Source: Anaeramoeba flamelloides
Lineage: Eukaryota; Metamonada; Anaeramoebidae
Direction of reading: 5' to 3'
NCBI GenBank assembly: GCA_027625915.1
Contig: JANTQA010000038.1
Span: 442,001-506,000 of the forward strand
Length of the DNA stretch: 64,000 nucleotides
Each line of letters starts with the position of its first letter. Within the stretch, counting starts at the first letter, position 1. The notes under the pieces are model-generated. The model had not been told where the DNA came from and did not search any database. It worked only from the letters and a program-made list of their open reading frames with translations. This document shows positions 22,540 through 33,289 of this stretch, piece after piece. A program made the position numbers and the translations under genes.

Positions 22540-23460
22540 CTGTTAAGGGCAGGGAAATTAAGGTTAAAAATAATTTTCTTGAATGTAATAAAAAAACAAT
22601 TATGAGTGCCTAACACCAATCAAAAACTAACCAACGTGTGAAGAGCCACCAATCTCCAAAAATCAACAATCAAAAGAGAGCACACTTTTTTAGGAAAGTA
22701 CTAAAGAGCGACACTCAATTTACAATTTAAATAGTTAGAATTATAATTTTGAAAACAATTGTGTTGATTTTGAAGTTTCGCTCTTTGACACTTTTTGAGA
22801 TCTTGAAGATTTATTTATTTTTTTTTTTTGTTCTCAAATATTTTTTTTAATCCAAAGGATGTTGCAGAATCCTTACTTTTTCAAATTAAGAAAGTTACAA
22901 TCTAACCAAAAATTGATTAAATTAAATTAAATTGATATTAAAATAAAACAATTTGTCTTAAATTGAAGAAAACAATCCCCTTGAAAATTTAAAAAAAGAA
23001 ACAATTAATTTTTTTTAAATAATTTTTTAGAATAAAAAATCTTTTGAATTGTTTTTTTTGAATTGACTTTTTTGTCAATTAAAAATTCTTTTACAGTCAG
23101 TTTCACTTTTAAGGCACAAACTTTCAACGAAATTTAAGGTACAATAAAAAATCTTAAATTAAGGCACAAAATTCAGATTCTAGCAAAATAAATTGTAAAA
23201 AAAAAAAATTACAAATTTTGTGCCTTAATTTGAGATTTTTTTGTGCCTTAAATTTCGTTGAAATTTAGTGCCTTAAAAGTGAAACTGACTATAAACTCTT
23301 TTTTTTTTAAATTGAATTTTTTGAAAATGAGGGTATAAAAAAATTTTTTTTTGTTATTTCGATTGTGTTAATCAAAAGAAAATCAATTTCACAAAAATAT
23401 TTTTAGTTTCAAGTTACTCTTTGAGTATGGGGAAAATCCAAGGTAAATTACTATACCCTT
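22540..23460 (+). repeat. dispersed repeat R4, copy 1, with a nested MITE
   Basis: Matches about 58035-58750 over its length: TATGAGTGC, AAGCTAACCAACATGTGAAG-like, ATCTCCAAAAATCAACAATC, AAAGAGCGACACT, TTTTGAGATCTTG, ATGTT(G/A)CA(G/A)AATCCTTAC. Identity is about 75 per cent. The palindromic MITE at 23094-23291 is absent from the 58-kb copy. The word AAAGAGCGACACT pairs with CGCTCTTTGACACTT about 90 bp on, forming a hairpin in both copies. Confidence 0.65.
23094..23291. mobile_element. palindromic TA-target MITE nested in repeat R4
   Basis: 198 bp, CAGTCAGTTTCACTTTTAAG ... AAGTGAAACTGACTA, flanked by TA. The related repeat at 58035-58750 shows the uninterrupted site near 58575-58590 (CTTTTATAAACTT), so this copy moved in after the R4 copies had separated. 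Confidence 0.85.
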
Positions 23461-23715
23461 AAAATAAATATTTTAATCCATGTAATAATACACAAAGTTA
23501 AATAACTCACAAGAAACATAATTTAAATCAGTCAAAACAATTTTTTTTTCAAAAAAATAAGAAGAATTTTGGAAAATTACAATCACTATTTTCATAAAAT
23601 TTTAAACCACTCTTTCTATGCTACGAAAAAATTTTTTGCGATTTTTTGATTATACAATCTGTCAATAGATAATTAATATTTTGAAAAAAAATTGGAAAAT
23701 TCTTCTAAAAATTAA

Positions 23716-23890
23716 GGGACTAGTCTATATTATTATTTTTTTTTTTGATCAATTTCTAAATAAAGATTCCTTATCTTGAAATAAGTTTAATACTGAAAAT
23801 TAAAAGGGATTTTCAAATAGAAGTAATTGGCAAAAAATTTTCTCAATCTATATTAAATTTAGGTATAAAAATTTAATAGAGATTAATCCC
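23716..23890 (+). mobile_element. 175-bp MITE, TTAA target, copy 2
   Basis: GGGACTAGTCTATATTA ... GAGATTAATCCC flanked by TTAA (23712-23715 and 23891-23894). It is exactly as long as the 9697-9871 copy, with matching interior. Confidence 0.75.
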
Positions 23891-23906
23891 TTAAGGATAT
23901 ATTTTC

Positions 23907-24101
23907 AAGACATTTCCACTCTTAATACATAAACTTTGATAGTTATTAAAAGTACTGAAAAATCTCAAATTAAGGTACATTTTTTGTATTGTTTTTTATA
24001 AAAATTATTTTACCAAAATTAGTATTTTATTCCTTAAATCAAGATTTTTTTTGTAATTTAAATTCTTTTGAAAGTTTGTTAATTAAAAATGGAACTGACT
24101 A
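23907..24101. mobile_element. palindromic TA-target MITE, old copy
   Basis: The left end AAGACATTTCCACTCTTAAT is degraded; the right end TAAAAATGGAACTGACTA is followed by TA. The central blocks (TAAGGTACA, AAAATTCTTTTGAAAGTTTG) are still recognisable. It is more diverged than the 20995 copy. Confidence 0.55.
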
Positions 24102-25251
24102 TAATTGTTTTTTTTTTGTCAAAGTTGATTTGATCGAAGTTATAATTAAGTTTTTTTTTTGAATCATATAATTTTTTCATTAAATTTAACCTCTTAATTA
24201 TAATTATTATCATGATTATTATTATAATCTTTTTTTTTTTTTTTTTTTCCAAGTATTGTTTAATAATTTAGTAGAATCAAAATAAAAACTTTCTATCATT
24301 TCAGAAAAAAAATAAATAAAAAAAAAAATCAATAGGAAATATAAATACTGAAAAATTCAAGTTTTTAAATAAAATTGGATCTCACACAATAATTAAAGAA
24401 AAGATAAAAAAGCATTTTTAATGCTCATCAAAAAAGATCTTTTTAATTATACTTGGATAATCTTATGGTGTTTCCAAAATATTGAAATCTACTATTGTAT
24501 AGACTATTGAAGTTTATTATTGAATAAAGGTGAAAGTTCATATGAAAATGATTTCTTAAACTATGAAAATCAAAAATATAAAATTAACATTTTATCACAA
24601 AGTTCAATTCTGGATTTGAATTCTATTTGGAAAATAGTTTCACTGAATTTTTCATTTGTAAAAATCCCCAAATTACAACCTATTTATTTAAAACTCAATT
24701 TATAAAAGAAAAAATGAAAATGAAATTATAAATTTTTTCCCATTTCTAATTGATTTTGTGAAAGATCTTTGGGTTTTTTTAATGGTAATACTTCAAAAAA
24801 GTATGAAAATATTTTGGAAACTTTGAAATAAAAATTTTCATTATTTCATCTCAAAATAACAATAAATGTTAGAATTTGGAAACTTGAACATTTCATAAAA
24901 TCGATTTTTCATTTAAACTAGGCAAAAAATAAAGTACTTTACCCATTCCTTTGGAAAAGAAATCATTTCGAATACAATCTTGTATCAAGCAATAGCAAAG
25001 CGAATTGAAATTTTGTGAAGAGAGAAATCCTGTATGATTGAAAAAATGGTTTGCTTTTGGGACCTAAAAAAAGTCAAAAACTAAAAGAAAAGTGCTTTTT
25101 TATTAATCACTCGACCAATATTGGCAAGTAATAAAAGGGTAAAAAAAAAAAAATTGAAATTTAGAAAAGATATTTAAATTTTAGTTTGATGCTCTACTAA
25201 TCAAAATTCAAACAACTATAGCTGAACAGTCTCTGGTTATTCTTTAGATGT
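24102..25251. other. intergenic, downstream of the AP endonuclease gene
   Basis: AT-rich with T runs up to about 20 bp. A 61-codon plus-strand frame at 24520-24705 looks like noise. Nothing else recognised. Confidence 0.4.
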
Positions 25252-26373
25252 TTAATTCTTTTTTTTTTTTGATGACTTTTTCTTTTTTGTTGTTTTCTTT
25301 TTTGGAGTTTTCTTTTTTGTTGTTTTCTTTTTTGTTGTTTTCTTTTTTGGAGATTTTTTTTTTTTCTTTGATTTTTCTTTTTTCTTTTGCTCAATTTCAT
25401 CATCTTCACTCTCAACTTCTTCGTTTTCGTCCTCATCATTGTCTTCACCATCCGTATTATTTCTCTCAAGTTTGATTGGCTTTTCATTTTTCCAAGTTAA
25501 AACGATTGGGCAATGATCCGAACAATTAACTTGCTTCAAAATTTCATTATCAACAACATTCCCGTTTGCACGATCGGAAACCATAAAATAGTCTAGTCTC
25601 CAACCAACGTCCTTTTGCTTGCATTGCCTCATAAGCGACCAATAGGTGTAGGCCTTTTCTTTGTTTGGGTACAGGTCACGATAGGAATCGACCAAATTGA
25701 CTTTTTTCCTGAGCTTTTCAAAGGACTCCCTTTCCCGTGGAGAAAAGCCTGCGCTCCTTTTACAAGTTTTAGGGTTATGGACGTCGATGTCTAAGCGGCC
25801 AACATTAAGATCCCCGCACCAAATGACGACCTTTTCCTTGTCTAATTTTTTCAGGTATTTTTCCATTGCACGATCCCATTCGTCAACACGGTAGTCCAAG
25901 CGGACAAATTTCCTCCCGGAGTTGGGGACATAGGAGTTTACTAAAAAGAAATTTGGAAACTCGAGTGTTATTACCCTTCCTTCTTGATCGTGGGCTTTGC
26001 TTTCAATGCCATATTTGACGGTGATGGGCTCATATTTGGAAAAAATTGCGGTGCCAGAGTATCCCTTTTTGGTCGAGCAATGGTTCCAATACGAGACATA
26101 ATTTGGAAATTCGCAGATTGTCGCATTGGCCTTTGTTTCTTGGATACAGATAAAGTCACAGCCCATTCCTTCGATCTCGTCAGGTAGTCCTTTTCTAATC
26201 GCGGCACGAATCCCATTGACATTATAAGACGCTATTTTGATCTGATCAGGCATCGACGTGTATGGAAGGGCCTTTGTTTCAGTGCTGCTGTCTTTTTCTT
26301 TTTTGTCATTTAACTTTTTTTTTTTTTGTGCGCCTTTTTTTTCTTGTTTTTTTGTTTTTTTTTTAGAGCTCAT
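25252..26373 (-). CDS. AP endonuclease, ExoIII/APE1 type, with lysine tail
   Basis: 373 residues, one exon. The domain at residues 43-297 is a full ExoIII/APE1-type base-excision-repair endonuclease, which cuts the backbone 5' of abasic sites. Catalytic positions map onto human APE1: N51 (N68), N53 (D70), E79 (E96), Y148 (Y171), D188 and N190 (D210, N212), D261 (D283), and D286-H287 (D308-H309). Family blocks seen are YNVNGIRA, CIQETKA, GYSGTAIFSK, YVPNSG, GDLNVGRLDID and GWRLDYF. The first 40 residues are Lys-rich, fitting nuclear import. The C terminus is unusual: an acidic stretch (307-328), then about 45 residues that are nearly all Lys, arranged as KKKTT and KKKTP units after SPKKK. That tail resembles histone H1 and should bind DNA or chromatin. 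A DNA repair role is confident; the tail's role is inference. Confidence 0.93.
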   Translation of the reverse strand: MSSKKKTKKQEKKGAQKKKKLNDKKEKDSSTETKALPYTSMPDQIKIASYNVNGIRAAIRKGLPDEIEGMGCDFICIQETKANATICEFPNYVSYWNHCSTKKGYSGTAIFSKYEPITVKYGIESKAHDQEGRVITLEFPNFFLVNSYVPNSGRKFVRLDYRVDEWDRAMEKYLKKLDKEKVVIWCGDLNVGRLDIDVHNPKTCKRSAGFSPRERESFEKLRKKVNLVDSYRDLYPNKEKAYTYWSLMRQCKQKDVGWRLDYFMVSDRANGNVVDNEILKQVNCSDHCPIVLTWKNEKPIKLERNNTDGEDNDEDENEEVESEDDEIEQKKKEKSKKKKKSPKKKTTKKKTTKKKTPKKKTTKKKKSSKKKKN

Positions 26374-27681
26374 ATCGATTTTGTATTTTTCTGCTTTTGT
26401 GGAATTTTAGAAAAAAATAAATTTCATAATTGTATTTTCTTTAAATAGATTTGTTGTCCAGATAGAGATTCTTTATTTTTCTACACACCTTCTTTTGTGA
26501 GTCTTCTCTGATTAGATTTACTAAAAGTTAAATTATTTTTTCGATTCTTTTTTTGCTCTTTGAGAAATACAGGTTCAAAGATTGAAATTTTCTCCAGAAA
26601 ATAGGGAAATTATCAACAAAAACAACATTGAAAGAGTTCAATAATCTCAGTTTAATCTAAATGCCAAGTATTTCTTTTAGTTAAAAAAAGGAAATTTTCC
26701 CATTTCTAACAATTTTGTTTTTGTTGATAATGCCAAAATTTTATTATAACATTTCCTAATTTACATTTCAAATCTATAAATCGAAAAAAAAATTCCCAGG
26801 CTGTTTTCAACAGTTTTCAGATCAACATCACTTGATATATTTGGTTATATTTAAAATTGTTATTTTCTAAAATATCGCGATTTGTGAAGAATAATTGCCG
26901 TTTTGGTAACTTTATCGAGACTTAAGCATAGGTATAAACAAAAATTCTCTTTGTGAACATACCTATTAACCCGTAAGTTGAAAAAATAGGTTTTTGATTA
27001 ATATTAACTCTTTTCCTAAATAAAAGGGCACAGAAAATGTTTAGAATTATTTATATTTGAATCAAATCAATTGTATATTCATTCTAAAATATAAGAAATT
27101 CTTTAAAATCGAAAAAAACACTCAATGGAATCATTAAAACCAATTAAAAAAAAACAATAAAAATTGAATTCAATATTTTAAAAATTGATATATCCCCTCT
27201 TATCTGAAATGAGAAATCTTGTTTTGTAAATCTAAAGAAAAAAAATATACAATCAATAACAACATTGAACAGGGTGAATTGGGAAGCAGTTCTTCGCGTT
27301 TTATTGATAACACTTTACACAACAAACTTTTGTTCTAAAAATTCTCATATTCAAGTAAAGCCACAATTCATCTGAGTATTTCATTGGAATTTTTTTTTTT
27401 CAATATTTTCCTTTTCCTTTGTTCCCTACATCAATTCAATAATGGTCTTTCAAAATTCCGAGATCTAGCCCATTCAAAATCAAACTTAAACTTTTTTCTT
27501 TTTTTTTTGGTTGATTATTTCCAAATTGGTTTCTTCTTCTCTTGTTTTTTGCATTTTTCAAATGTTCAATATTAATAAAGAAATAAAAAACAAAAAATGA
27601 AAAATTAAAATCAAATTCAATATTATTGATGATTTTAGATGTGTGCCCTTTTTTTTTTTTTTGAAAAAGAGTTTATTTTAA
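26374..27681. other. intergenic, upstream of the AP endonuclease gene
   Basis: AT-rich DNA, no gene recognised. The plus-strand frame at 27384-27575 is T-run noise. Confidence 0.4.
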
Positions 27682-28447
27682 GGGATTAGCTTCTAACAAG
27701 GAGAAGCCTAAGATCAAGTATGTTGTTATTGGGCCTAACTACATTCGCGCTACATGGTTCTAATGTCTCTTAAAATCAATTAGTCCAGAATTAATAATTA
27801 GTTGATCTTCATCAATTAAAAATAATCCTTGTATTAGTAAAAAAAAACAACAATTTGGGAAAAAAATTACATTTCATCACAAATTTAAAGGTTCAGGTAG
27901 CAATCTAAAGACTGCAAAGTTGCAAAATATCTTTCAAAAATTTGTGTTGAAATGTAGATTAATTACTAAAAAAACAAATTTTTTTTAAAAAAATTAAATA
28001 AAATACTCAAAAGATGATTTTGACAAATTATTTCTGAAATATTGGAAATATACTGATGTTACAATTATCATTATAAAAAAGGAAACAAAATTAATTGGTC
28101 TTTTGAGTTTTTATGTTGATCATTATTGAGTTAATCTTTGAAATTAAAAAATTTACAAAATAGTTCCTTTTGGAAATTCTAGATATGAATTATTAACTAC
28201 TGGAATACTATTATTTTGGGTTTCTATTTTTAGATAGGGATATGAATTTTAAAAAAAAAAATTTCTAAAATGAAAATTTTTAATAGTGATCATTAGTAAA
28301 AAATAAAATAATTTATGGTGTAATAAGATTTATTATAGATTTTTTAGAGTCACACGAAACTATTTGAGCCATGACACACTCAAATAATTTACACCGAATT
28401 ACAAAATACTTTTTATTTATCGAGAAATTTATGGTATGGCTAATCCC
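27682..28447. mobile_element. diverged relative of the TTAA-A transposon
   Basis: Left end GGGATTAGC after TTAA (27678-27681); right end TATGGTATGGCTAATCCC, followed by TTCA. The right 60 bp resemble the corresponding end of the 818-bp copy at 29836-30653 (ACCATAA, then AGTATTTT). The left interior does not match that copy; it holds a U2 snRNA-like stretch at 27689-27719. Non-coding. Confidence 0.5.
27689..27719 (+). ncRNA. fragment resembling the 5' end of U2 snRNA
   Basis: A perfect 6-bp hairpin, GCTTCT with AGAAGC, is followed at once by CTAAGATCAAGT. Those words, in this order and at about this spacing, are the most conserved 5' part of U2 snRNA (GCUUCU ... CUAAGAUCAAGU). The branch-site-pairing GUAGUA block and an Sm site do not follow, so at most this is a truncated copy. 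It may be chance. Confidence 0.2.
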
Positions 28448-28466
28448 TTCACTTTTAAATTAAATT

Positions 28467-29762
28467 TTATTTAATATCGTATTTCTTTTTAATATTTTCT
28501 AAGCAATAAGACAAATTAGAATTAGGATTTAATTGATAATATTCAATTGCATCATTTAATTCCTCAACAAGAAATCCAGGTTCATCGTCAGCTGTCAATT
28601 TAATTGTTTTAGTCTAGAAATACTTTATCAAAATTTCAAGACTTTCAAAAGTTTTACCAGAATAGTCTGTTACGGAATTTGACTTTATATCAATTTGATC
28701 AAACATTTCTCTGAACAGACACGATCTGGCATATAAAATGAATTTGTGAACAGGTATTTCTTCATAATCCTGCTCTTTCTCTTTCGATTTCTCTTTCGAC
28801 CCCCCCCCATCTTTGTTAACTAATAAGTTAAAGTTTTTAGAATCTTCATTTTCATATAAGGATTTGATATCTTCAAGAAGCGATTTTTGCGAAAAATTGA
28901 CGAGTTCTAATTTTTCACAAATTTCTTGAATTAAAGAAAAATTTTCAATCTGGCCCGAATAAACCCATTTTAAAAAAATCTTGATTTCGTTTGCGTAATA
29001 TTGCTTTAAAATTTTTTCAATTTGCTGGATGTCTCTATTGATTCTACACTTAACAAAAAGCTTGAGTATTTTAATCTTTTTGTAATCCTTGCTTGTCAAT
29101 GTGTGGTCACTAAATTTGCCCCTTTCGAGGAGAATTAAGAAATCCGAATTAGTGTAATCTAGATCATTTCCATTGTTACAAGATGGTGATAAATGCTGTA
29201 GGCAAAGAAGAAAGGCACTCCAAGAACTACTGATCAAAAATTTTTTGTTCTTTGGCAAGATCGAGCGATCGACCTTGACGATTGCTGACGATCCAATATA
29301 TTTAGGTAATCCACGGCTTTCTTGTCCCAAAACATAGACTTGGTTTTCCGCAGTAATTGCAAGAGTCAGTGAGAAACTCCCCCGATTGAATAAACAGTTT
29401 TGTCTTCAAATAAGGGAATTGGTACGAAAAAAAGGTGATTTTCCTTTGTTCCATTCTGAAGAGACTCTCCGGCGGTTAGAACCTTCCCATTTTTGAGTAA
29501 AATTGCGGTTGATTTATAAGAGCAAACTACCTTCTTAATCATGTTCTCTTCAACATTTGGAACAAATCTTGGTTTGCTGCCCCTACAATACCCACGGACA
29601 CCAAGTTCCCAGCTTTTATTTTTCCCGAACCCTTATAATTTGTTATCGACAGTACTCTAAAACGCATGTCTTGAGCTTTGTGAGGAATATACATTGAGTA
29701 CATTTTTTGCAATTTCAGTTGGATATGGGCTATTTTTATTCTTGTTTACCCCCAATTGTACT
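28467..29762 (-). pseudogene. RCC1/BTB protein gene, 3' part, decayed
   Basis: Read on the minus strand, fragments in all three frames build an RCC1-like repeat region followed by a BTB/POZ domain. RCC1-like pieces are YNWG, NSPYPTEIAKNV, AILLKNGKVLTAGE, TVYSIGGVSH and LAITAENQVYVLG. The BTB part is VHKFILYARSCLFREMFDQI through ILIKYF, then TIKLTADDEPGFLVEELNDA and a final stop at 28467-28469. Breaks seen are an in-frame TAG at 28614-28616 within the BTB fold, where the family has Tyr, and at least three frameshifts between about 29300 and 29762, one of them in a run of T. The 238-residue open stretch at 28614-29330 is the largest piece. Intact relatives in such protists are presumed cytosolic adaptor proteins. 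It is a dead host gene. Confidence 0.75.
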
Positions 29763-29835
29763 TTTTTTTTTTTTTTTTTTTTTTTTGTTTGTTTGTGTTA
29801 GGGTTAGGTTGAAAAAAAATAAAAAATGATTTTAA

Positions 29836-30653
29836 GGGAGTAGCCACAGTAAAGAAATTTTTTTCATTTTTTTGTAATTTTGAAGCCGATCAAAAAACAA
29901 CTTTTTTTACTTTGGTTGTAACCCATTGATTTTTATTATTTAAAGTACTTCATTCATTAAATTTTACAATTTTTTTTTCAAAGTCTCAAAGAAATTTCCA
30001 CAATAGAATGTTGAGTTTAATTGCTAAAAATAGTATTTCTAATGTTGAATGACTTATCTTTTATCCTTTTCTCAATATTATTTAGTGGAATTTATTTTTC
30101 TTATTTTTTATTGTTTGTTCATTTTTAAATTATTTTTTCATGACAACAAAAAGCAATTAGAAAGATTTTATTATCAGTGACATTTGGGATAAATGGATTT
30201 AGTTTAAAAAGAAAAACAACATTAAAATTGAGAGAATCATAAAAGGAAACATAAATCGAACTTTAATAGCTAGAAGGATTCCAAAAAATAATTATTACCC
30301 CAAAACATATCTGGTTAGGGTTTTAAACACTTGGGTTTGGTGGAGTTGGAGAAGTGAATATGATTCTATTTTATCAAATTTTAAACCACAAAATAGCTAT
30401 AAGTTTCATTCTACAAATCAAAAACTATCTTCTCCCGAAAAAAAAATTTATTATAAAAAAAAATAAAAATCAAAACAATTTTATAATCAATTCTTTTCTC
30501 TTTTTTTATTGTATAACATTACTAAAAAAAAAATTATCAAATAATTTTTTGAAAAAATTTTTTAGAGAATCTACGATCACACGCCACTAATATAAAATAC
30601 TCTTCTCTCACCTCTCTCAAATTTTCATAATGTCTTATGGTGTAGCTACTCCC
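29836..30653 (+). mobile_element. TTAA-A transposon, intact 818-bp copy
   Basis: GGGAGTAGCCACAGTAAAG ... TGTAGCTACTCCC with perfect TTAA on both sides (29832-29835 and 30654-30657). It matches the interrupted copy at 15812-17155 in reverse orientation at roughly 80 per cent by eye. The interior has no transposase; the 78-codon frame at 30354-30590 is not kept in the other copy. Confidence 0.85.
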
Positions 30654-30809
30654 TTAAGAATGAAACTACCTGGATTAAAAATTTGTGGTTTATTTTTCCT
30701 CTATTTCGAATTAATTTGTTATTTTTATAAAGAAAGGAATGGTTGTGTGAGGTTATTTGGTTTAAAGTTCTGATCATAAAAGTATGGATAGTTTTTTTAA
30801 CCTCAAAAT

Positions 30810-31335
30810 GTTGTTCTGCAATTTTCAAATCATAGTGTTTCTTCATGAGGTAATATTTCCTCTAATCTTGGAAAATTTCAAAGCTAAAGCAATACTTAAA
30901 GAGGTATGTTGTTATAGTTGTTGTTCGGTTTGAGTTTTGGAGATCATTTATATTGTCTCTCTTTGAAAATTACGTTTCTTTCGATTTTTTTATTTGTCAA
31001 AAATTACTTTTGATTTTTAAAAAAGGTTTTAAATTTGACAAATAAATTTAAAAAATTGAATTAGAGTTAAACAAAAGACTCAAAATGAATTCTACCGAGA
31101 TGAAATTAACTGAGTATATAAAAAATAATTATATCAGATATCTAAGAAATAAAAATTATTGAAAGTTTTTTTTCAGATTGATGAATCGGATTATTTTTAC
31201 AATAAAACCTCCCTTTCATTAGTATTTTTTAAGAACTGATATGTCTGGCATTTTTCTTCTCATAATTCGAATGTAGTATTTGGGATTATAAAATCAAATA
31301 TTAAATTTTATCAAAATTGGTTCATTATTAAAGAA
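30810..31335 (+). repeat. dispersed repeat R2, copy 2
   Basis: Same order of words as 8400-8935: GAGGTAATATTTCCTCTAAT, TTTTGGAGATCATTTATATTG, TTTATTTGTCAAAAATTACTT, TATCAAAATTGGTTCATTATT. It lies between the two halves of the decayed RCC1/BTB gene. Confidence 0.55.
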
Positions 31336-31526
31336 TTGACCAAAAAATCGAGGTCAACCCATTGGTTGATGCTTATTAAAACCCAACAACAAAATTCAAA
31401 AAAATTAACATTTTGTTTTGATCCACAAACTAAATCTTAAATGACAAATCTTTGAACAAGTGTTTACTTTTGTTCAAAGCACTCGAAAGAATGGATGAAC
31501 AAAATAATAATATAAGGAAAAAAAAT

Positions 31527-32082
31527 TGGAACCTTACAGTATTCATTGTAACCGCTGCCATACAAAACGTTCTCCGTTGACACATAGTAATTGGTAAATG
31601 AACAACATTCAATGTCTCTAATTCTGTTTTTTTTCTTTACAAAGTAATCGGATAGATAAGCAGTTTTTTTTTGAAGAGATTTAACTGACTCAAAGGGAAG
31701 TAGATCCTACGATTTGTCCGTTCCAATTGAATATAATAATCCAGACCGAGTAAGAATGAGACCATTGTCGTATCCATGAGTAATCTTTACATTTGTTTTC
31801 TAACTTTTGTTCGCTTATAACAGGATACTTCTTAAGGCATGCGTACATGCTTTTTGTATAGAGCTTTTGATCTTTTGTGAGAATGAGCACTCTGCTAAAA
31901 CCCCCGCACACAAAGGCAATGTTCGGAGACGAATATATTTTGTAAAGAGTATTTTTCTGGACTTTCTGCTTTGAAAGCCTGAATTGAAGCTTGTCATAAG
32001 AAAAACATTGATATTTTTCGTCTTCTTTAAATTTTTTCATGCTAGAAAGAAAATCACTTGGAGGAATCTTATAATAATGATT
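31527..32082 (-). pseudogene. RCC1-repeat gene fragment, 5' part, decayed
   Basis: Minus-strand pieces in two frames read as RCC1-like repeats: NHYYKIPPSDFLSSMKKFKE, IAFVCGGFSRVLILTKDQKL, then after a frame change near 31793 VKITHGYDNGLILTRSGLLY, SIGTDKS, a stop at 31709-31711, and TNYYVSTENVLYGSGYNEYC. The strand matches the BTB-bearing remnant at 28467-29762. The protein order runs on from it: N-terminal repeats here, later repeats and BTB there. The simplest reading is one gene split by inserted repeats. It has at least one frameshift and one stop. Confidence 0.6.
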
Positions 32083-33289
32083 TTATTTTTTTTTTGTTTT
32101 CTTTTATTTGTTGAAAAGAGCTTTCTTTAATTTTTCAAGTCTCCTTATTTCAATATTTTACAACTGATCATTACACCACAAAAGAAGTCTTTCGTTGACA
32201 GATAAAGTGTTTTTTTAACACTAAACACACAGCAATAAACCATTAATATCAAAAAAAAAATGATAATTTTTAGGACACAAATTTCTCTGTCTTTCACTTC
32301 AATTTTGTTAATTTTAATTTTTTCAAACTTCCTGTAATTGACTCCTAAAATGATATTCAGTCTTGGTAAATCGTATTTAATTGCAATTTTTGAAGTATAA
32401 TTTTTCCTTGAGAAAAATTAATCTCGAAAATTCATCTAGAATTTGTTACTCAAATTAATTAATGAGATTTACATTTTGAGATGATTAATTGACAAGTGGA
32501 TTTAAAAAATGACAAAAGCACGATGAAAGAAAACCACTTGTAACTTGAATGTTTAGTAGTAATTAGAATTTTTTTGGTTGAAGAAAATAACAAAAAAAGA
32601 GAAATTTAATTTCTGGTTTCAAAAGAATTGATTAATTTCAATTTTGGTTAAAAATTGTTTTGTTTTGGTAGTGTGTTTTCCACTCTTTTCAGAAAAAAAC
32701 AGGGGTTGTATTTTTACAAGAAAAACTTTTAAAGGAAATATCCAATTTTGCAAAAAAATTAAATGGTTTTCCTTTGTTTATTTGAATTTTGGAAGAAAAA
32801 CCAGCAAACTCAAACCCTTTTTGACTGATCTTGAAATTGATTTGATTTTAGGCACTAAAAAATAATAAAATGTTGAAAAATATTTTTTTTTTCTCCATTT
32901 TGTTAAAATGATTATGGGGGTTTGTCGAACTCAAATCGTGAATTGGGGTTGTTTTAGACAATATTCTAATCAAATTTAGGTGTTTATTTTCATTAAGCAA
33001 ATTAATTTTAAGAATAAAAAATCTTACTTCCACATACAAGTATTTGAAATCTAAAAGGGAAAAATTTTGACTTCATTTTCGATTTCCAACTCAAAAAGAG
33101 TTTTTAAATTTCCAACTAATTCTTTGAAAACTTAATTTGAAAAAAATTAACTAATCGGGAAAATGAAGTGTAAATATTTTCCCATTTCGAATCAAAAAAC
33201 CAGTATTAAGACATAGATTACTTAAATTCATAATTCCAAACACTTCTCTATGAATGTGGACTTTAAAGGGATTTTCAAAATTTTGATAT
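32083..33289. other. AT-rich intergenic, no gene seen
   Basis: Short frames only (32644-32865, 32848-33039), overlapping on opposite strands and unrecognisable. Confidence 0.4.

Noticed and set aside
25248-25475. Plus-strand Phe/Leu-rich frame over the AP endonuclease tail
   Set aside because: It is the complement of the lysine codons of the real gene.
27682-27775. tRNA or tRNA-derived SINE reading of the 27.7-kb segment (GGTTCTAAT as a B box)
   Set aside because: The T-arm loop and stem do not fit a tRNA and the acceptor ends do not pair. The U2-like reading is better, though also weak.
30354-30590. 78-codon frame in the TTAA-A element
   Set aside because: Not open in the second copy at 15812-17155, and the composition is A/T noise.
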